Below are positions 62,747 to 64,000 of a stretch of 64,000 bases of DNA, one piece after another (the first letter of the stretch is position 1; the number at the start of each line of letters is the position of its first letter). This stretch comes from Pleomorphomonas diazotrophica. GTDB taxonomy: Bacteria > Pseudomonadota > Alphaproteobacteria > Rhizobiales > Pleomorphomonadaceae. The position numbers and the translations under genes were made by a program. Under the pieces are notes generated by a model. That model was given only the letters and a program-made list of their open reading frames with translations, was not told the origin of the DNA and searched no databases. Location of the stretch: contig NZ_PJNW01000016.1 in NCBI RefSeq assembly GCF_002844595.1, forward strand, positions 218,827 to 282,826, read 5' to 3'.

Positions 62747-63682
62747 TCACTCGAACATCGACTTGAAGTCGGCGACGTTGCTCTTGGTGACAATGGTCAC
62801 GGGCACATTGATGATCGGATCGACGGTGCCGCCCTTCTTGAGCGTCATCAGCGCCTCGACGGCGGCCTTGCCCTCGCCGGCCGGATCCTGCTGGACGACG
62901 GCGACGACCCAGCCTTCTTCGATGCCCTGAACGGCCTGCTTGGTCAGGTCCCAGCCGAACACCTTGACGCTGTCGGTGTGGCCCTGGGCGGTGACGGCGG
63001 ACACCGCGCCGATCAGTGCCGGCTCGCCGGTGGCGTAAAGCGTGCCCATGGTCGGGTTGGCGGTCATCAGGTTCTCGGCGGCCGACAGGGCGACATCCTG
63101 GACGTTCTGACCGTCGACCGTGTCGAGGAAGGTCACGTCGGCGCCGCTCGCCGTAACCGCCTTCTTGAAGCCGTCGAGGCGCTGGTTCTGGATGAACGAA
63201 TTGAGCGCCCCGACGACACCTACGGTCGCCTTGCCGCCCATTTCGGCCTTCACGTAATCGGCGTAGAACTTGCCGATATCCTCGCCGGCCTTCGTGTTGT
63301 CGACACCGACGAAGGCGACGTTGTCGCCATCGGGAATCTGGGCATCAATGGCGATCACCGGAATGCCGGCGGCCTTGGCGGCGGTGATGGCCGGCTTGAC
63401 GCCGTTGACATCGATGGCCACCAGAATGATGCCGTCGACCTTCTGGGTGATATAGTTCTCGATGGCGTCGTTCTGCGCGGCAGGAACGTTGTTGGCATTG
63501 AAGATGACGAGATCGACGCCGGCAGCCTTGGCAGCGGCCGTGGCACCATCATTGATCTGGTTGAAGAACAGCGCCTGCTGATTGATGTTGACGAGTGCAA
63601 ATGTCTCGGCGGAGGCCTGCGACAAGCTGGCTACGAAAGCGGACGCGAGGACGCTGCCCGCCAGAATCCTGGAAAGACGCAT
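62747..63682 (-). CDS. Sugar ABC transporter substrate-binding protein
   Basis: A 311-residue periplasmic protein. The signal peptide MRLSRILAGSVLASAFVAS ends near SAE. FALVNINQQALFFNQINDGA and VDGIILVAIDVNGVKPAITA define the ribose-type binding fold. AAAGGGGA precedes ATG 63682. It is the first complete gene of the leftward operon; the ATPase start is 145 bases downstream. The ligand is not known. Confidence 0.88.
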   Translation of the reverse strand: MRLSRILAGSVLASAFVASLSQASAETFALVNINQQALFFNQINDGATAAAKAAGVDLVIFNANNVPAAQNDAIENYITQKVDGIILVAIDVNGVKPAITAAKAAGIPVIAIDAQIPDGDNVAFVGVDNTKAGEDIGKFYADYVKAEMGGKATVGVVGALNSFIQNQRLDGFKKAVTASGADVTFLDTVDGQNVQDVALSAAENLMTANPTMGTLYATGEPALIGAVSAVTAQGHTDSVKVFGWDLTKQAVQGIEEGWVVAVVQQDPAGEGKAAVEALMTLKKGGTVDPIINVPVTIVTKSNVADFKSMFE

Positions 63683-63889
63683 TTGGGATCCCCTTTGGTT
63701 ATTTCGCCCCTTTTGAGGCTTGTTGGCGCCGAATGGCACAGCGCGATATTTCAAGATTGTTGACTTATTGTCAAGTAACTTGAACAGCGATTTCAGCGGC
63801 AATCCGGCCATTCAGCGGGGACGCTTCGCCATACCGAGAAATGAAGATATCGGCGCCGGGTCATAGTCGGCCCAAGCGATTGGCGCACT

Positions 63890-64000
63890 TCAGAAGGTCG
63901 CCGGCGTGTTCACCCAGAAGATGCTGGCCCGACGGTCACCGGCATTCCGGTAATGGTGCGGCAGGTCGGAGTTGAAGGCGAAGGCGTCGCCTTCCCTCAG
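63890..64000 (-). CDS. Cupin-domain protein, C-terminal end (probable XRE-cupin regulator)
   Basis: Only the last 36 residues are in the window; the gene runs off the right edge. The sequence LREGDAFAFNSDLPHHYRN followed by AGDRRASIFWVNTPATF is the typical end of HTH-XRE/cupin regulators (GDxxxFxxxxPHxxxN). It is 207 bases upstream of the binding-protein start and is read in the same direction, so it may regulate the catabolic operon. The DNA-binding half is not seen. Confidence 0.8.
   Translation of the reverse strand: MREGDAFAFNSDLPHHYRNAGDRRASIFWVNTPATF

Overview
The window is a high-GC chromosomal segment of an alphaproteobacterium, most likely of the order Hyphomicrobiales. This rests on the divK-pleD pair beside a DUF3572 gene, an NDUFS4-like complex I accessory subunit, a tRNA-His without G-1 and with A73, a full CtrA box, and Rhizobiales-type palindromic intergenic repeats. 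A trimeric [FeFe]-hydrogenase operon is uncommon in this class and recalls Pleomorphomonas-like bacteria; that genus-level guess is inference only. The segment has four tRNA genes, and no rRNA, CRISPR array, prophage or insertion sequence was recognised.

Layout: (1) 1-2.1 kb: end of a DUF1349 gene, a NitT/TauT-type ATPase, tRNA-Pro, an NDUFS4-like gene, tRNA-Arg and a VanZ-like gene. (2) 2.1-12.5 kb: a catabolic island with a DeoR regulator, a PotABCD-type amine importer, an SDR dehydrogenase, an AGXT2L-like class III PLP enzyme and an APH-fold kinase. It is interrupted by a TetR/MDR-reductase pair of different codon use. (3) 12.7-17.7 kb: a ROK-regulated ribose-type ABC transporter. (4) 18-23.6 kb: two unrelated D-aminopeptidase types (Dap and DmpA) flanking a NitT-type ABC transporter. 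(5) 24.1-27.7 kb: pleD, divK, DUF3572 and a frameshifted dinB. (6) 27.7-30.3 kb: an Lrp regulator divergent from arginase and ornithine cyclodeaminase. (7) 30.2-35 kb: a CtrA box, a chemoreceptor, tRNA-His, two tandem secreted proteins built on a YDPAEGEFV repeat, and tRNA-Arg. (8) 35-42.8 kb: small regulators and oxygenase-like genes, a TetR/VOC pair with twin operators, Rrf2, threonine aldolase and two fold-type II PLP enzymes. (9) 42.9-47 kb: the hydrogenase operon (NuoE-like, NuoF-like and catalytic subunits). (10) 47.4-55.9 kb: a chemoreceptor ending in a PilZ domain, a chromate transporter, and an ECF sigma operon with a small membrane protein, a CpxP-like protein, DUF1800 and DUF1501. 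(11) 55.9-64 kb: an eight-gene operon joining a ribose-type importer to a phosphotriesterase homologue, a GATase-like protein, a PfkB kinase, a BtpA barrel and an M20 amidohydrolase, preceded by the end of a cupin protein.

The general picture is a metabolically versatile bacterium that scavenges amines, D-amino peptides, sugars and sugar conjugates through dedicated ABC importers, each next to its enzymes and a local regulator. The hydrogenase links NAD(P)H to H2. The chemoreceptors and the PleD/DivK pair point to CtrA- and cyclic-di-GMP-controlled motility. The least explained items are the YDPAEGEFV tandem genes, the 55.9-63.7 kb operon, the Dap/DmpA cluster and the kinase/phospholyase-like pair.
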